Origin: an uncultured Prevotellaceae bacterium
GTDB taxonomy: Bacteria > Bacteroidota > Bacteroidia > Bacteroidales > Bacteroidaceae
Direction: 5' to 3'
Assembly (NCBI GenBank): GCA_902764705.1
Contig: CACWWZ010000043.1
Location: 1-57,075 of the forward strand
DNA length: 57,075 nt
Position 1 is the first letter of the stretch. Each line of letters opens with the position of its first letter. Below, in pieces: positions 7,061 through 16,511 of this stretch. Made by a program: the position numbers and the translations under genes. Under the pieces are notes generated by a model. It had not been told where the DNA came from. It did not search any database and worked only from the letters and a program-made list of their open reading frames with translations.

Positions 7061-8881
7061 TTCACTCAGTTCCAGCCAGCGCATCGATTTCTCGTCGAGC
7101 TCGTCGTTCAACAGCGGCAGACGCTTGCTCATAGCGGTAATCTCATCCACCGACGTGGTACCTCCACAGAGCGCCTCTTCAATCTGCGCCTTCTCAGCCT
7201 CCAGGGCGGCAATGTCTTTCTCCAGCTGCTCCATCTCGCGTTTCTCCTTATACGACAGGCGTCGGCGGTCGTCGTGGCGATAAGAAGTTTTGCCAGTCGG
7301 ACTAGTAGTACTAGTCTTACTATCCGAACTAGTTGCACTAGACGCACTAGAATTGCTGGCTTCCATCTTTTCCCACTCGCGATACTGCGTGTAGTTGCCT
7401 GGGAAATCCTTGATTTCGCCCTGCCCCTTGAACACCAGCAAGTGATCCACGACCTTGTCCATGAAATAGCGGTCGTGCGACACGACGATGACGCAACCGG
7501 GGAAGTCCTGCAGGTATTCCTCCAAAATCTGCAGCGTCACGATGTCGAGGTCGTTAGTAGGCTCGTCGAGTACCAGGAAGTTGGGGTTCTGCATCAGTAC
7601 GGTGCATAGATACAGCTTACGGCGCTCGCCACCGCTCAGCTTATATACATAATTATATTGCTGTTCTGGCGTAAAGAGGAAATATTGCAGCAGTTGCGAT
7701 GCAGAGAGTTTCTTGCCGCTGCCCAAATCCACATAGTCAGCAATCTTCGTGATGACATCGATGACCTTCTCCTGTTCATTGAACTGCAAACCCTCCTGCG
7801 AGAAATAGCCGAACTTGACCGTCTCGCCAATCACGATGCGTCCTTCATCGACAGGCACCTGTCCCAACAGCATCTTGATGAATGTCGACTTGCCCGTGCC
7901 GTTGTTGCCCACAATGCCCATCTTCTCGAACCGCGAGAAATTGTAGTAGAAGTCCTTCAGAATGACGACAGGTTCATTTCTCATTTCTCCTTTATCATTT
8001 CTCATTTGGCCGAAGGCCTTACTGATGTATTGGCACTCGAAGATTTTCGAGCCGATGTAGACATTCGACGCCTTCAGTCGCAACTGGCGCTCTTCCAATC
8101 GCTGCTTGGCTACCTTTTCCAGTTCGTAGAACGCCTCCTCGCGATAGCGTGCCTTATGGCCTCGCGCCTGCGGCATGCGACGCATCCATTCCAACTCCGT
8201 GCGATACAGATTGTTGGCGCGAGCCACCTCAGCGCGTCGGTTATCGATGCGCTCCTGACGCTTCTCCAGATAGTAGGCATAGTTGCCGCGATAGGTATAG
8301 ATGGTCTGGTCGTCGAGTTCCAGAATGACGCTGCACACCCGGTCCAGGAAGAAACGGTCGTGCGTCACCATCAACAACGTGCGGTTGCCGCGTCCCAGAT
8401 AGCCTTCCAGCCATTCAATCATCTCGAGGTCGAGGTGGTTCGTGGGCTCGTCCAGTATCAGCAGGTCGGGTTCCGTCAACAGCACGTTTGCCAGTGCCAC
8501 ACGTTTCTGCTGGCCACCGCTCAGTTCCCCCATGCGCTGGTTCAAGTCGCGAATCTTCAGCTGCGTCAACACCTGTTTGGCTTTCAGCACCTTTTCTTCC
8601 TCGCCTTGGTGATTGAAGCACGCGTCGAGCACGCTCTCGTCCGGGTCGAACACGGGCGACTGTTCCAGCATACCCACCTTCAGATCACGACGAAACACGA
8701 TGCTGCCCGAGTCGTAGCCCTCCTTACCACAGAGTATGGAGAGCAGCGTCGACTTACCTGTACCGTTCTTGGCTATCAGTCCCACCCGCTGGCCTTCGCC
8801 AATAGAGAAACTGATGTCGTGGAACAGCGTCAGCGCGCCAAACGACTTCGAGAGGTGTTGTACGTCAAGATAGGGAACCAT
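7049..8881 (-). CDS. ABC-F family ATPase (Uup/EttA-like)
   Basis: 610 aa, two ABC domains in one chain without membrane segments. Walker [13 protein letters not shown] and [12 protein letters not shown]; signatures [12 protein letters not shown] and [11 protein letters not shown]; Walker [13 protein letters not shown] and [14 protein letters not shown]-terminal coiled coil ([23 protein letters not shown]) is typical of Uup. ABC-F proteins act on the ribosomal E site or on DNA, not as transporters. Two in-frame low-complexity inserts stand out: [11 protein letters not shown] between the domains (DNA phrase TCATTTCTC, 7980-8010) and a Ser/Thr linker coded by repeated ACTAGT-like DNA (7300-7350). 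The start at 8881 (MVPYLDV) overlaps engB by 17 bp. Confidence 0.9.
   Translation of the reverse strand: MVPYLDVQHLSKSFGALTLFHDISFSIGEGQRVGLIAKNGTGKSTLLSILCGKEGYDSGSIVFRRDLKVGMLEQSPVFDPDESVLDACFNHQGEEEKVLKAKQVLTQLKIRDLNQRMGELSGGQQKRVALANVLLTEPDLLILDEPTNHLDLEMIEWLEGYLGRGNRTLLMVTHDRFFLDRVCSVILELDDQTIYTYRGNYAYYLEKRQERIDNRRAEVARANNLYRTELEWMRRMPQARGHKARYREEAFYELEKVAKQRLEERQLRLKASNVYIGSKIFECQYISKAFGQMRNDKGEMRNEPVVILKDFYYNFSRFEKMGIVGNNGTGKSTFIKMLLGQVPVDEGRIVIGETVKFGYFSQEGLQFNEQEKVIDVITKIADYVDLGSGKKLSASQLLQYFLFTPEQQYNYVYKLSGGERRKLYLCTVLMQNPNFLVLDEPTNDLDIVTLQILEEYLQDFPGCVIVVSHDRYFMDKVVDHLLVFKGQGEIKDFPGNYTQYREWEKMEASNSSASSATSSDSKTSTTSPTGKTSYRHDDRRRLSYKEKREMEQLEKDIAALEAEKAQIEEALCGGTTSVDEITAMSKRLPLLNDELDEKSMRWLELSEVES
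7299..7351. repeat. ACTAG-rich repeat inside the ABC-F gene
   Basis: Six copies of ACTAG within about 50 bp (three as ACTAGT) encode the Ser/Thr-rich linker between the second ABC domain and the coiled coil. The composition is unlike the rest of the gene and the insert keeps the frame. Confidence 0.6.
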
Positions 8882-9464
8882 TAATCTGCTCAATATAATT
8901 TAGCACGTCGTCGCGACCGTCCTTCTTCTCGGCCGAGGTGAGGAACATCGGCGGCATCTCGTCCCATGTCTCCGACAGCTTCTTCTTATAGGCCTCCATC
9001 GCCTGACGGCACTTGTTGGGCGTCAGCTTGTCGGCTTTAGTGAATACGATGCTGAAAGGAATGCTCGACACGCCCAGCCACTCGATGAAATCAAGGTCAA
9101 TCTTCTGCGGTTCCAGACGAATGTCAACCAGCACGAAGACATTCACCAACTGTTCGCGTTGCAGAATATACCCGCGAATCATTTGGTCCAGTCTGTCCAC
9201 CTCCTTCTTCGAGCGTTTGGCATAGCCGTAGCCGGGCAGGTCGACCAGATACCACTCCTTATTAATAATAAAATGGTTGATGAGCAACGTCTTACCCGGA
9301 GTCGACGACGTCTTCGCCAACTTCTTGTTGTTCGTCAACATATTAATCAGACTCGACTTGCCCACATTCGAACGTCCGATGAAGGCGTACTCGGGTTTTG
9401 TATCCTTCGGGCACATCGACACCATCGGAGCGGAAAGCGTGAATTCTGCTTGTTTAATTTCCAT
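8865..9464 (-). CDS. engB: Ribosome-biogenesis GTPase EngB (YsxC/YihA)
   Basis: 199 aa. TRAFAC GTPase needed for 50S assembly. G1 [11 protein letters not shown], the G2-region threonine in TSSTPGKT, G3 [11 protein letters not shown]4 FTKADKL and G5-like TSAEKKDG are all present. The start at 9464 (MEIKQAEF) follows directly after the promoter; the upstream frame overlaps the -7 box. It is first in the engB-ABC-F-recR run. Confidence 0.95.
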   Translation of the reverse strand: MEIKQAEFTLSAPMVSMCPKDTKPEYAFIGRSNVGKSSLINMLTNNKKLAKTSSTPGKTLLINHFIINKEWYLVDLPGYGYAKRSKKEVDRLDQMIRGYILQREQLVNVFVLVDIRLEPQKIDLDFIEWLGVSSIPFSIVFTKADKLTPNKCRQAMEAYKKKLSETWDEMPPMFLTSAEKKDGRDDVLNYIEQINGSLS

Positions 9465-9484
9465 TGCAATGTTGATTTTGGGTG

Positions 9485-9492
9485 CAAAGATA
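9485..9492 (-). promoter_or_regulatory. -7 box of engB operon
   Basis: TATCTTTG on the minus strand, 20 bp upstream of the engB start. It is divergent from the rho promoter. Confidence 0.65.
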
Positions 9493-9531
9493 CGAAAAGT
9501 CGAGCGCAGAACAAAAAAATAACTAAAAAAA

Positions 9532-9562
9532 TTGGTCATTTCAGAATTATTACGTACCTTTG
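9532..9562 (+). promoter_or_regulatory. rho promoter
   Basis: TTGG (9532-9535), a 19-bp spacer and TACCTTTG (9555-9562). The transcript has a leader of about 100 nt before the rho ATG, room for autoregulation as known for rho in other bacteria. Confidence 0.65.
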
Positions 9563-9667
9563 CAGACGAATTTCAGAAAAAAGCGTGTTTCCTTCCGCGA
9601 AGCACGATTGTTCCAAACGATTTTCAAAATCCACTATTTAGCGTTTAACGAATTACTGTATATAGAT

Positions 9668-11638
9668 ATGTACACGAAAGAAGAATTAGAAAAGCTTCCT
9701 ATCCCCGAATTGATGGAGATAGCCAGCGAACTGGGTATCAAAGTATCGCAGAACGACGAGCTGGAGAGCGTGATTTACGCCATACTCGACAAGGCCGCCG
9801 AGAATTCTGCCGCCGGTGTCAGCGCACCGAAGCGCAAGCGTACCCGTATTGCCAAAGACAACAACAAGGTATATGCCGTCAATGGTTCTGATGGCGAGAC
9901 CTACGACAAAGAAGCCACCAAGGTGGAAAAGAAGAAAAAGAAGTCGCTCGATGCCCTGATTGCCGAGCAAGCTGCCGCAGAACAAGCCGAGAAAGCCGAA
10001 AAGGAAGAACAGGCTGCTAAGGCCGAGTCTGCTGAGAATACAGAAGAAGCTGCTCCCAAAAAGCGCGGCCGTAAGAAGAAGGATGCCGAGGAAGTTGCTG
10101 CTCCTGAAGCTGCTGCGGCAGAACCCGAGAAGAAAACCCGGAAGAAGGCAACGAAAAAAGCCGAGCAGGATTTATTTGCTGAAGAAGCCCCTGTCGCTGA
10201 ATCTACAGAAATCATCCCTGAAAATGAACCCGTAGCCAGTGACGAGAGCATCTCACCCGAGATGATTGGTCAGTTGCAGGAAAAGATGGCAAAGACCAAC
10301 GAGGGTGAGCCACAAGAGACTGCCGCATCCGACGGAAGCGCTGTCTGGGAGGGTGATCCCGGTGACGGCACAGACTTCATCACCATCGTCGACCTGCCCA
10401 TCGAGGACCAGGCTGCCATTCCTTCCGTCGACATCTTCGATCGTCCGATAGTCCAGCAGACCCAGGACGAGCCCATGATGCGCGACTATAACAACATACC
10501 GCGTCAGGATTTCGATTTCGGCGACCTGATTACCGGCAACGGCGTATTGGAAATCATCCAGGACGGCTACGGATTCCTCCGTTCCAGCGACTACAACTAT
10601 CTGTCGTCACCCGATGACATCTACGTCAATCCCCAGCAAATCAAGCGCTGGAGCCTGAAGACAGGCGATGTCGTAGAATGCACCGTTCGTCCGCCGCACG
10701 ACAACGAGAAGTATTTTGCACTCTCGAACGTCATCAGCATCAACGGACGTGATCCCCAGGAGGTTCGCGACCGTGTAGCCTTCGAGCACCTCACCCCACT
10801 CTTCCCCGACGAGAAGTTCACCCTCTGCGGTGACCGGGCCACCACGAACCCCAGCGTTCGCGTCGTCGACCTCTTCTCGCCCATCGGTAAGGGCCAGCGC
10901 GCACTCATCGTGGCACAGCCCAAGACCGGTAAGACCATCCTGATGAAGGATATTGCCAATGCCATCGCCGCCAACCATCCTGAGGCATACATCATGATGC
11001 TGCTCATCGACGAGCGTCCTGAGGAGGTCACCGACATGGCCCGCACCGTCAATGCCGAGGTTATCGCCTCGACCTTCGACGAGCCCGCCGACCGCCACGT
11101 CAAGATTGCCGGCATCGTTCTCGAGAAGGCAAAGCGTATGGTAGAGTGCGGCCACGATGTCGTCATCTTCCTCGACTCCATCACCCGTCTGGCCCGTGCC
11201 TACAACACGGTAGCCCCTGCCAGCGGAAAGGTGCTCACCGGTGGTGTCGACGCCAACGCCCTGCAGAAGCCTAAGCGCTTCTTCGGTGCTGCACGTAACA
11301 TCGAGAACGGCGGTTCGCTGACCATCATCGCCACCGCTCTGACAGATACAGGTTCGAAGATGGACGAGGTAATCTTCGAGGAGTTCAAGGGAACGGGTAA
11401 CTCCGAATTGCAGCTCGACCGCATGCTGGCCAACAAGCGCGTCTTCCCGGCTATCAACCTCGTGCTCTCCAGCACCCGTCGCGACGACCTGTTGCAGGAT
11501 CAGACCACGCTCAACCGCATGTGGATTATCCGCAAGTTCATTGCCGAGATGAACCCCATCGAAGCCATGAACACCATTCGCGACCGACTGATGCAGACAC
11601 ACTCCAACGAGGAGTTCCTGCTGTCAATGAACGGATGA
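9668..11638 (+). CDS. rho: Transcription termination factor Rho, with long acidic/Lys insert
   Basis: 656 aa, far longer than the 420 aa of E. coli Rho. Order: N-terminal Rho_N helix domain ([23 protein letters not shown]), then a disordered Ala/Glu/Lys-rich insert of roughly residues 50-275. The cold-shock-like RNA-binding domain ([21 protein letters not shown]) follows, then the RecA-type ATPase with Walker [13 protein letters not shown] and Walker [12 protein letters not shown]- and R-loop regions are intact. Such inserts are common in Bacteroidota Rho. The start at 9668 (MYTKEEL) is preferred over the in-frame open stretch from 9560, which overlaps the promoter. Confidence 0.96.
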   Translation: MYTKEELEKLPIPELMEIASELGIKVSQNDELESVIYAILDKAAENSAAGVSAPKRKRTRIAKDNNKVYAVNGSDGETYDKEATKVEKKKKKSLDALIAEQAAAEQAEKAEKEEQAAKAESAENTEEAAPKKRGRKKKDAEEVAAPEAAAAEPEKKTRKKATKKAEQDLFAEEAPVAESTEIIPENEPVASDESISPEMIGQLQEKMAKTNEGEPQETAASDGSAVWEGDPGDGTDFITIVDLPIEDQAAIPSVDIFDRPIVQQTQDEPMMRDYNNIPRQDFDFGDLITGNGVLEIIQDGYGFLRSSDYNYLSSPDDIYVNPQQIKRWSLKTGDVVECTVRPPHDNEKYFALSNVISINGRDPQEVRDRVAFEHLTPLFPDEKFTLCGDRATTNPSVRVVDLFSPIGKGQRALIVAQPKTGKTILMKDIANAIAANHPEAYIMMLLIDERPEEVTDMARTVNAEVIASTFDEPADRHVKIAGIVLEKAKRMVECGHDVVIFLDSITRLARAYNTVAPASGKVLTGGVDANALQKPKRFFGAARNIENGGSLTIIATALTDTGSKMDEVIFEEFKGTGNSELQLDRMLANKRVFPAINLVLSSTRRDDLLQDQTTLNRMWIIRKFIAEMNPIEAMNTIRDRLMQTHSNEEFLLSMNG

Positions 11639-11642
11639 TTTA

Positions 11643-11684
11643 TCAGAAGTTAAGGAGTTAAGAAGTTAAAGAAGTTAAGGAGTG
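11643..11684. repeat. AAGTTAAG phrase repeat before ansA
   Basis: Five imperfect copies of GAAGTTAA/GGAGTTAA between rho and ansA. The last copy supplies an AAGGAG ribosome-binding site 5 bp before the ansA ATG. Confidence 0.6.
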
Positions 11685-12719
11685 ATGCAAAGTAAAGTAT
11701 TGCTCATCTATACAGGCGGTACTATTGGAATGAACCGCAACCCGCAAACAGGTGCCTTGGAGCCACTCGACTTCGAGCACCTGTTGCTGTTTGTGCCCGA
11801 ACTCCGTCAGTTCGACATGCAGATTGACGTCCATCAGTTCAATCCACCCATCGACTCCAGCGACATGTCGCCACAGCTGTGGACGGATCTTTCGCACGTC
11901 ATTGCCGACAACTACGACCAGTATGACGGCTTCGTCGTGCTCCACGGCACCGACACGATGGCCTACACCGCATCAGCCCTCTCCTACATGCTGGAGAACC
12001 TCACCAAGCCCGTCATCTTCACCGGTTCACAACTGCCCATCCAGCAGTTGCGCACCGATGGCAAGGAAAATCTCATCACCAGCATCGAGATTGCTGCCGC
12101 CAAGGACGACCAAGGGCACGCCCGCGTTCCCGAGGTAGGCATCTACTTCAACGGTTCGCTGCTTCGCGGCAATCGCACCACGAAGCAGAGTGCCGACGAA
12201 TTCAAAGCCTTCGAATCGTTCAACTATCCCCATCTGGCCGATGCCGGCGTCAACATCACCTTTCATCAGGAGCGCATCCTGAAGCCCGACTGGGACAAAC
12301 CCATGACGCCCCACTTCCGGCTCGACAATAACGTCATCATCTTCTCGCTGTTTCCGGGCATTCGCGAGGACCTCATCCGCCACATCATCCACACGCCCAA
12401 CCTCAAGGCCATCGTCATGCGAACCTTCGGCTCGGGCAATGCCCCCCAGCGAACATGGTTGCTCAATGCGCTAAGAGAAGGCACCCGCAACGGCAAGGTC
12501 ATTGTCAACATCAGCCAATGCATGCAGGGAATGGTCGAGATGGGACGTTACGATACAGGCTTCCATCTGAAGGAAGCCGGCGTGGTCAGCGGCTACGACT
12601 CCACCGTCGAGAGTGCCGTCACGAAACTCATGTTCCTGCAGTCGCACTACGACGACCCACAAAAGGTTCGCGAAATGATGAACCGCAGCATCCGCGGAGA
12701 AATCAGCGAAATCCGGTAA
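11685..12719 (+). CDS. ansA: Type I (cytoplasmic) L-asparaginase
   Basis: 344 aa. Hydrolyses asparagine to aspartate and ammonia. The first catalytic threonine is in YTGGTIGM near the N-terminus and the second in HGTDTMAYTASALSYML, with the conserved Lys later (TDGKENLI). There is no signal peptide, so type I. The ATG at 11685 is used; a GTG one codon earlier is possible. It is probably cotranscribed with rho (46-bp gap). Its 3' end overlaps the convergent methionine sulfoxide reductase gene by 17 bp. Confidence 0.92.
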   Translation: MQSKVLLIYTGGTIGMNRNPQTGALEPLDFEHLLLFVPELRQFDMQIDVHQFNPPIDSSDMSPQLWTDLSHVIADNYDQYDGFVVLHGTDTMAYTASALSYMLENLTKPVIFTGSQLPIQQLRTDGKENLITSIEIAAAKDDQGHARVPEVGIYFNGSLLRGNRTTKQSADEFKAFESFNYPHLADAGVNITFHQERILKPDWDKPMTPHFRLDNNVIIFSLFPGIREDLIRHIIHTPNLKAIVMRTFGSGNAPQRTWLLNALREGTRNGKVIVNISQCMQGMVEMGRYDTGFHLKEAGVVSGYDSTVESAVTKLMFLQSHYDDPQKVREMMNRSIRGEISEIR

Positions 12720-13152
12720 CTATACCCTCCAGATATTCACGGTCAATGTCGTCGAAGGTTGCCAGTTCCTTGCTGTCGATATCAAGCACGGCAACGACAT
12801 CACCATTCTTGGAGAACACGGGAACGACAATCTCAGAGCGCGAGAGACTGCTACATGCTATATGGCCGGGGAACTGCTCGACATCGGGCACCACGATTGT
12901 TTTGCGTTGTTCCCATGCCGTGCCACACACGCCACGTCCGAAACCGATATGCATACAAGCCACAGGGCCTTGGAATGGTCCCAGTATCAACTCACCATCT
13001 TGTACCCGATAGAATCCTGTCCAAAAAAATCCCATCGTCTCGTGGATGGCAGCACACACGTTGGCCATCTTTGCAATAATATCTGTTTCGCCTTCTATCA
13101 GCGCCCGAATCTGCGCCGTCAGCAAACGGTACTTTTCTATTTTTTCTTCCAT
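12703..13152 (-). CDS. msrC: Free methionine-(R)-sulfoxide reductase (GAF domain)
   Basis: 149 aa single GAF domain. It reduces free Met-R-SO using thioredoxin. The diagnostic block is complete: GPFQGPVAC, GRGVCGTAW and FPGHIACSSLSRSEIVVP, including the three family cysteines. The start at 13152 (MEEKIEKY) is placed after the promoter; the longer frame crosses a hairpin and the -7 box. It ends inside the last codons of ansA (convergent overlap). Confidence 0.92.
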   Translation of the reverse strand: MEEKIEKYRLLTAQIRALIEGETDIIAKMANVCAAIHETMGFFWTGFYRVQDGELILGPFQGPVACMHIGFGRGVCGTAWEQRKTIVVPDVEQFPGHIACSSLSRSEIVVPVFSKNGDVVAVLDIDSKELATFDDIDREYLEGIVTGFR

Positions 13153-13158
13153 GAGCCG

Positions 13159-13166
13159 CAAAAATA
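13159..13166 (-). promoter_or_regulatory. -7 box of msrC
   Basis: TATTTTTG on the minus strand, 6 bp before the start codon. It directly follows the T-run of the hairpin at 13172-13200. Confidence 0.5.
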
Positions 13167-13200
13167 CAAAAATTCTCGCAGATGGAGACCATCTGCGAGA
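13167..13200 (-). terminator. Terminator of the primase-lysozyme operon
   Basis: A perfect 13-bp inverted repeat TTCTCGCAGATGG with a 3-nt loop, followed on the minus strand by TTTTTG. It lies about 100 bp past the primase stop and abuts the msrC promoter. Confidence 0.75.
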
Positions 13201-13277
13201 AATATTTAGCATTATTTAGGGCAAACGACCTTCTTGTTTCTACAGTCGCACTACGACCGCGTGCCGGGAGAGCCTTA

Positions 13278-13313
13278 ATGACACCTATGACATGTATGAC
13301 ACTCATGACACAT
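13278..13313 (+). repeat. 9-bp iteron array A (4 units)
   Basis: Four head-to-tail 9-mers: ATGACACCT, ATGACATGT, ATGACACTC, ATGACACAT. The array overlaps the stop codon of the primase gene. It is an inverted near-copy of array B (24997-25032), matching 34 of 36 bases, and both are preceded by CCTTA. Confidence 0.8.
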
Positions 13314-15789
13314 CGGCTTGCACTTTCCGGTAACGTCCTCTTTCCGTCTGCACGATGAGCCCTTGGATTTTCCAGTTCTTCAACATCTGCTGAACCTGAT
13401 TCCTCGTGACTCCACTACCCTTGACGCTGATACTATGCTGCAAGGCGGCATCGAAACCGAAGTCTACATCCAGACGCTCATAGATAGAGTCGTTCATACC
13501 CAAGCGCTGGCGTGGTTTGCTCCCACCAACATAGTCGCGGCTGTTGAAGGCCATCTCGATGCGGTCGCGGAAGAAATACAGCGCACAATCCAGCAGGTAG
13601 TCGGCAATGACGTCGTACGCCTCCAGCAGCTGCGGGGTCTGCAACTTCAGCAGCATGGCCTTCCACACGTCGGGGTGCGTCTTCAGCTCCTTCTCGGCAC
13701 CGCTGTAGCCGTGCTTCGCGATGAGCTGTTCGGCCACCTTGCAGAGCAGGATGCAGCACACCATGCGCTGGGCCGTCACGCAGACGCGGAAGCGCTGGCG
13801 GGCGCGGACCTTGTCGTCGCTCTTGATGCACTCTATGCGCACCTGTTCCAGCCATTCGCGACCTTTCTGTTCCAGTTTCGGCAGCACCACCTCGCCCTGC
13901 ATCAGCGGCAGCAGATGGGCCACCTGGCGGATGCGCTCGGCCTGTCGGTCGGTCAGCACGTGGGGCTTGTCCTCGAGCCGTGCAAAGGTGTTGTCGGGCG
14001 TGCGGGCTACGGCGATGCGGCTCTGGAAACCGTCGGTATAATTATTCACCACACGATAGAGGGCATCGGGCGTGCCACACATCAGCACATTCCACAGCAG
14101 GTGGTCGATGTGTACGTTCACCGCCTCTGCCGAACGCGCCTCGCGGTCGTACGGACTGCCGTCGTAGCTCTGACGCAGCATCACCGAAAAGTCGTTGATC
14201 GTCGACTTCCATTTCTGTGCCACCGTGTCGGCCTCGGGGGTAAACGAGAAGGCATGCTTGCCGTCGGTATTCGCCAGTCGCTCGGCCAGGTTGGCCACCG
14301 TGTTGTTCAGCGTCAACAGGCGCACGGGCAGCTTCGGCTCCTCGGGCTGTTCCTTCTTGTTCTTCGCGGCACGCTTCCTGGCGCGCCACTCGTCCTCCTG
14401 CTGCTGGTACACCTTCTCCAGCGCCCGCAACTCTGAGGTCCACGCGGCCACGATGGGGTCTATCGAACCCTTTCCGCTGGCGAAGTCACCGGCCACGTAG
14501 GCTATCAGGTTCAGCGTGTTCTTCACGCCGTGAACGTCCAGCCGGACACCCGTTGCCAGCATACCGATGACCGGCGCGACGGCCACCAGTGCGGGCATCG
14601 CCAACTGAGGCCCCACTGCCTCTATCGAGTCCCTGACACCCTGCGGCATCTTTTTTAATGAAGAATGAAGAGTGAAGAATGAAGAATCGTCGTCCTCAAT
14701 CAGTTGAGCGTTCTCTCTTTGAGAGTGTGGCGTTGCGAAGAGCGTTGAGAGTTGAGAGTCGTCGCTGGTGTAATTTTCCGCCCTCAACGACTTTAGGAAG
14801 ATCTCCTTCTGCTTCATGTTCATCGGACGGTTCTGGTCGACGTACTTCTCGTAGAAGTTCTTGACCAGCGTCCGGCAGTCCTGCTCCTGCGAGTACTCGG
14901 GCATCTTCTGCGCCAGCACGCCCATCAGTTCCTCCTGCGCCATCATCTGGCACAGTGTCGGCAACAACAGCTTCAGCGTGTTATGACGCACCCCGTCCCG
15001 GTTCAGCGTCACCAAGTCCAACCCCGTCATCGCCAGCGTCTCGTCGAAGGCCGCCAACGTCCGAGCCGAAGGCTCGACGATGTTTGATGGCTGATGTTCG
15101 ATGTCTGACGAATTTTCTGTTTCTGAACACATTACTCCCCTCGCCCTTTGGAGAGGGGGCGGGGGTGAGGCTTTCCGCCCATCCACGTCCAGTCCGCGCT
15201 GCAGGTACGCCTCGCGCCTTTCTTCCAGTTCCGCTTCAGACAGCGCCTCCAGCCAGTGCGGTGAACGGTACACCTCCTCGTCCTTGCCCGTCACGTAGAT
15301 AAACCTTTCGGGCGTGATGCAACTCTCGTCGTAGGGTACCCCGATCTCCTTGCAGAACGCCTGCTGGGCCTCCTCGATGGTCTTGCCCTTCGGTATGCGG
15401 ATATAGATATGTACCTTCCGTCGCGCCGAATACTCTATCCTGAGCACCTGATCCTGCCAGTCCGAATACTCGTCCTCGTTCACCTCCAGCGCACGCTGGA
15501 CGGCCTGCTCCACCAGCGACTTGTCGTCCACATCGACGCACGTCATGTGGGTAAAAGCCTCGGGGATGATGTCCTTCTGGGCGCGGTGGTTGTCCTTGAA
15601 CTGCGCATAGTGCGGACAGATGTACGGCAGCAGGTCTTTCTTCTTCTCGTCGCCGGCTCGTATCGCCGTCACCATTTCCTTCAGCCAGGCTTCGGAGAGC
15701 AGCCCGTCCAGCTGCTCCCGAGTCCAACTTTCTGCATACCCGCGGTTCTTACCCCCGCCATGCTGTGTATTTCCTGATATAATTCCCAT
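13303..15789 (-). CDS. VirE_N / DUF3987 primase-like protein
   Basis: 828 aa. The N-terminal VirE_N (BT4734-like) domain covers about residues 20-200 (TCVDVDDKSLVEQAVQ, RKVHIYIRIPKGKT, ERFIYVTGKDEEVYRS). A DUF3987 P-loop-like domain follows (IAYVAGDFASGKGSID) with a Lys/Glu-rich coiled part, and a winged-helix-like C-terminus (SGVTRNQVQQMLKNWKIQGLIVQTERGRYRKV). In phages and mobile elements this architecture accompanies DNA replication; a primase/helicase role is inferred. Between the two domains are in-frame inserts: a GC palindrome (SPPPPLQRARG), a GATGTTTGATG phrase (SSDIEHQPSN) and a GAAGAAT phrase (SSFFTLHSSL). The start at 15789 (MGIISGN) is chosen. It is last in a run from the Rha gene. 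Confidence 0.8.
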   Translation of the reverse strand: MGIISGNTQHGGGKNRGYAESWTREQLDGLLSEAWLKEMVTAIRAGDEKKKDLLPYICPHYAQFKDNHRAQKDIIPEAFTHMTCVDVDDKSLVEQAVQRALEVNEDEYSDWQDQVLRIEYSARRKVHIYIRIPKGKTIEEAQQAFCKEIGVPYDESCITPERFIYVTGKDEEVYRSPHWLEALSEAELEERREAYLQRGLDVDGRKASPPPPLQRARGVMCSETENSSDIEHQPSNIVEPSARTLAAFDETLAMTGLDLVTLNRDGVRHNTLKLLLPTLCQMMAQEELMGVLAQKMPEYSQEQDCRTLVKNFYEKYVDQNRPMNMKQKEIFLKSLRAENYTSDDSQLSTLFATPHSQRENAQLIEDDDSSFFTLHSSLKKMPQGVRDSIEAVGPQLAMPALVAVAPVIGMLATGVRLDVHGVKNTLNLIAYVAGDFASGKGSIDPIVAAWTSELRALEKVYQQQEDEWRARKRAAKNKKEQPEEPKLPVRLLTLNNTVANLAERLANTDGKHAFSFTPEADTVAQKWKSTINDFSVMLRQSYDGSPYDREARSAEAVNVHIDHLLWNVLMCGTPDALYRVVNNYTDGFQSRIAVARTPDNTFARLEDKPHVLTDRQAERIRQVAHLLPLMQGEVVLPKLEQKGREWLEQVRIECIKSDDKVRARQRFRVCVTAQRMVCCILLCKVAEQLIAKHGYSGAEKELKTHPDVWKAMLLKLQTPQLLEAYDVIADYLLDCALYFFRDRIEMAFNSRDYVGGSKPRQRLGMNDSIYERLDVDFGFDAALQHSISVKGSGVTRNQVQQMLKNWKIQGLIVQTERGRYRKVQADVS
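14654..14690. repeat. GAAGAATGAAGAGT phrase inside the primase gene
   Basis: Four copies of a TGAAGAAT-like phrase lie in frame in the primase gene. The same phrase occurs intergenically at 47465-47485. Confidence 0.6.
15131..15172. repeat. GC-rich palindromic element copy 1, inside primase
   Basis: CTCCCCTCGCCC, TTTGG, AGAGGGGG and a GGGGGTGAGGCT tail. It is the same element as at 16865-16903 and, inverted, 25748-25786. Here it is read in the frame giving SPPPPLQRARG. Confidence 0.75.
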
Positions 15790-15853
15790 AATTTTTTGTT
15801 TGGTCGCTATGCCCCGCAAGGGGCACTCCTTCTCTTAATTCGATTTTTTTGAC

Positions 15854-16279
15854 TTATTCAAAAAAACGCTTTGCTTCCCATTCGCGGCGCAGTTCCAGGC
15901 CTCTCAGGCGCTTGCCGCCGGCATACACCCAGCGCTTGAATTCGCGTGTGATGGCCGTTTTCGACCCTCCTTCGCGGATCACCTTCAGCAGCGTCGAGCC
16001 CTTCAGTCGCCCGATGCCCAGATTGAACGCAAACGACGTCAGTGCATCCAGCTGTCCTTCCGTCCGCGCCACCTGCAGTTCCTTCACCGCCCGTTCGCAT
16101 TCCTCGATGTCCTTCTGCAGCAGCTCCTGCGCCCAGAATGGCGAGATCTTGTCACCCTCGCGCACGCCCTTGGTATGTCCGTAGCCGATGGTCAACACCC
16201 CTGCGGCATCCCTATAGGCCGTCAACCGCAGTCCCTCCATCATCATCAATTGTGTCAATAATCTATCACTTGTCTTCAT
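15854..16279 (-). CDS. Phage-type lysozyme (GH24, T4-like)
   Basis: 141 aa endolysin-type muramidase. The catalytic Glu lies in LMMMEGLRLTAYRDAAG (E about residue 15), followed by the Asp/Thr region in VLTIGYGHTKGV and the conserved structural block QLDALTSFAFNLGIG. No signal peptide is visible, so export would need a holin or lysis of the cell; none is seen nearby. It lies 64 bp upstream of the primase gene and 33 bp after the small basic ORF. In related Bacteroidales loci this position is usually taken by a muramoyl-alanine amidase, so this is a functional swap (inference). Confidence 0.88.
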   Translation of the reverse strand: MKTSDRLLTQLMMMEGLRLTAYRDAAGVLTIGYGHTKGVREGDKISPFWAQELLQKDIEECERAVKELQVARTEGQLDALTSFAFNLGIGRLKGSTLLKVIREGGSKTAITREFKRWVYAGGKRLRGLELRREWEAKRFFE

Positions 16280-16312
16280 ATCTTCTCTAAACTCTAATCT
16301 CTAAACTCTAAA
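16280..16312. repeat. CTCTAAACTCTAA phrase repeat
   Basis: Four copies of CTCTAA(A/T)CT in the gap between the lysozyme gene and the 55-aa ORF, the same phrase as at 7030-7060. Confidence 0.5.
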
Positions 16313-16480
16313 CTAAAACTCCATATAAATACTTCCGTGATGCGCTTCGAATTCCGCCCGGATTTCCCGCAGCCTCTTCTTCCTGACATGCAGGTTCATC
16401 TCTCGGGCCCGATGCTCCTGTTCGCGTACCGCCACCAGGTACATCAGATATTCGCGCCGCTTAATTCGTCCTTGACTCAT
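16313..16480 (-). CDS. Small basic protein of the island (55 aa)
   Basis: Reads MSQGRIKRREYLMYLVAVRE at the start and ends in SIYMEF. It is strongly charged and helical (KRR, RAREMN, RKKRLREIRAEFE), with no membrane segment. It fits between lysozyme and the Rha gene on the same strand, with a GGAGTT(AA) site upstream. Codon use (many CGG/CTG) resembles its neighbours. No family is recognised; a small DNA- or protein-binding role is possible but unproven. Confidence 0.55.
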   Translation of the reverse strand: MSQGRIKRREYLMYLVAVREQEHRAREMNLHVRKKRLREIRAEFEAHHGSIYMEF

Positions 16481-16511
16481 ACTAACGTCTTAACTCCTTA
16501 ACTCCAAGAAA

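Noticed and set aside
9560-9667. N-terminal extension of Rho
   Set aside because: It would start within the promoter and codes for no conserved sequence; the family N-terminus begins at 9668.
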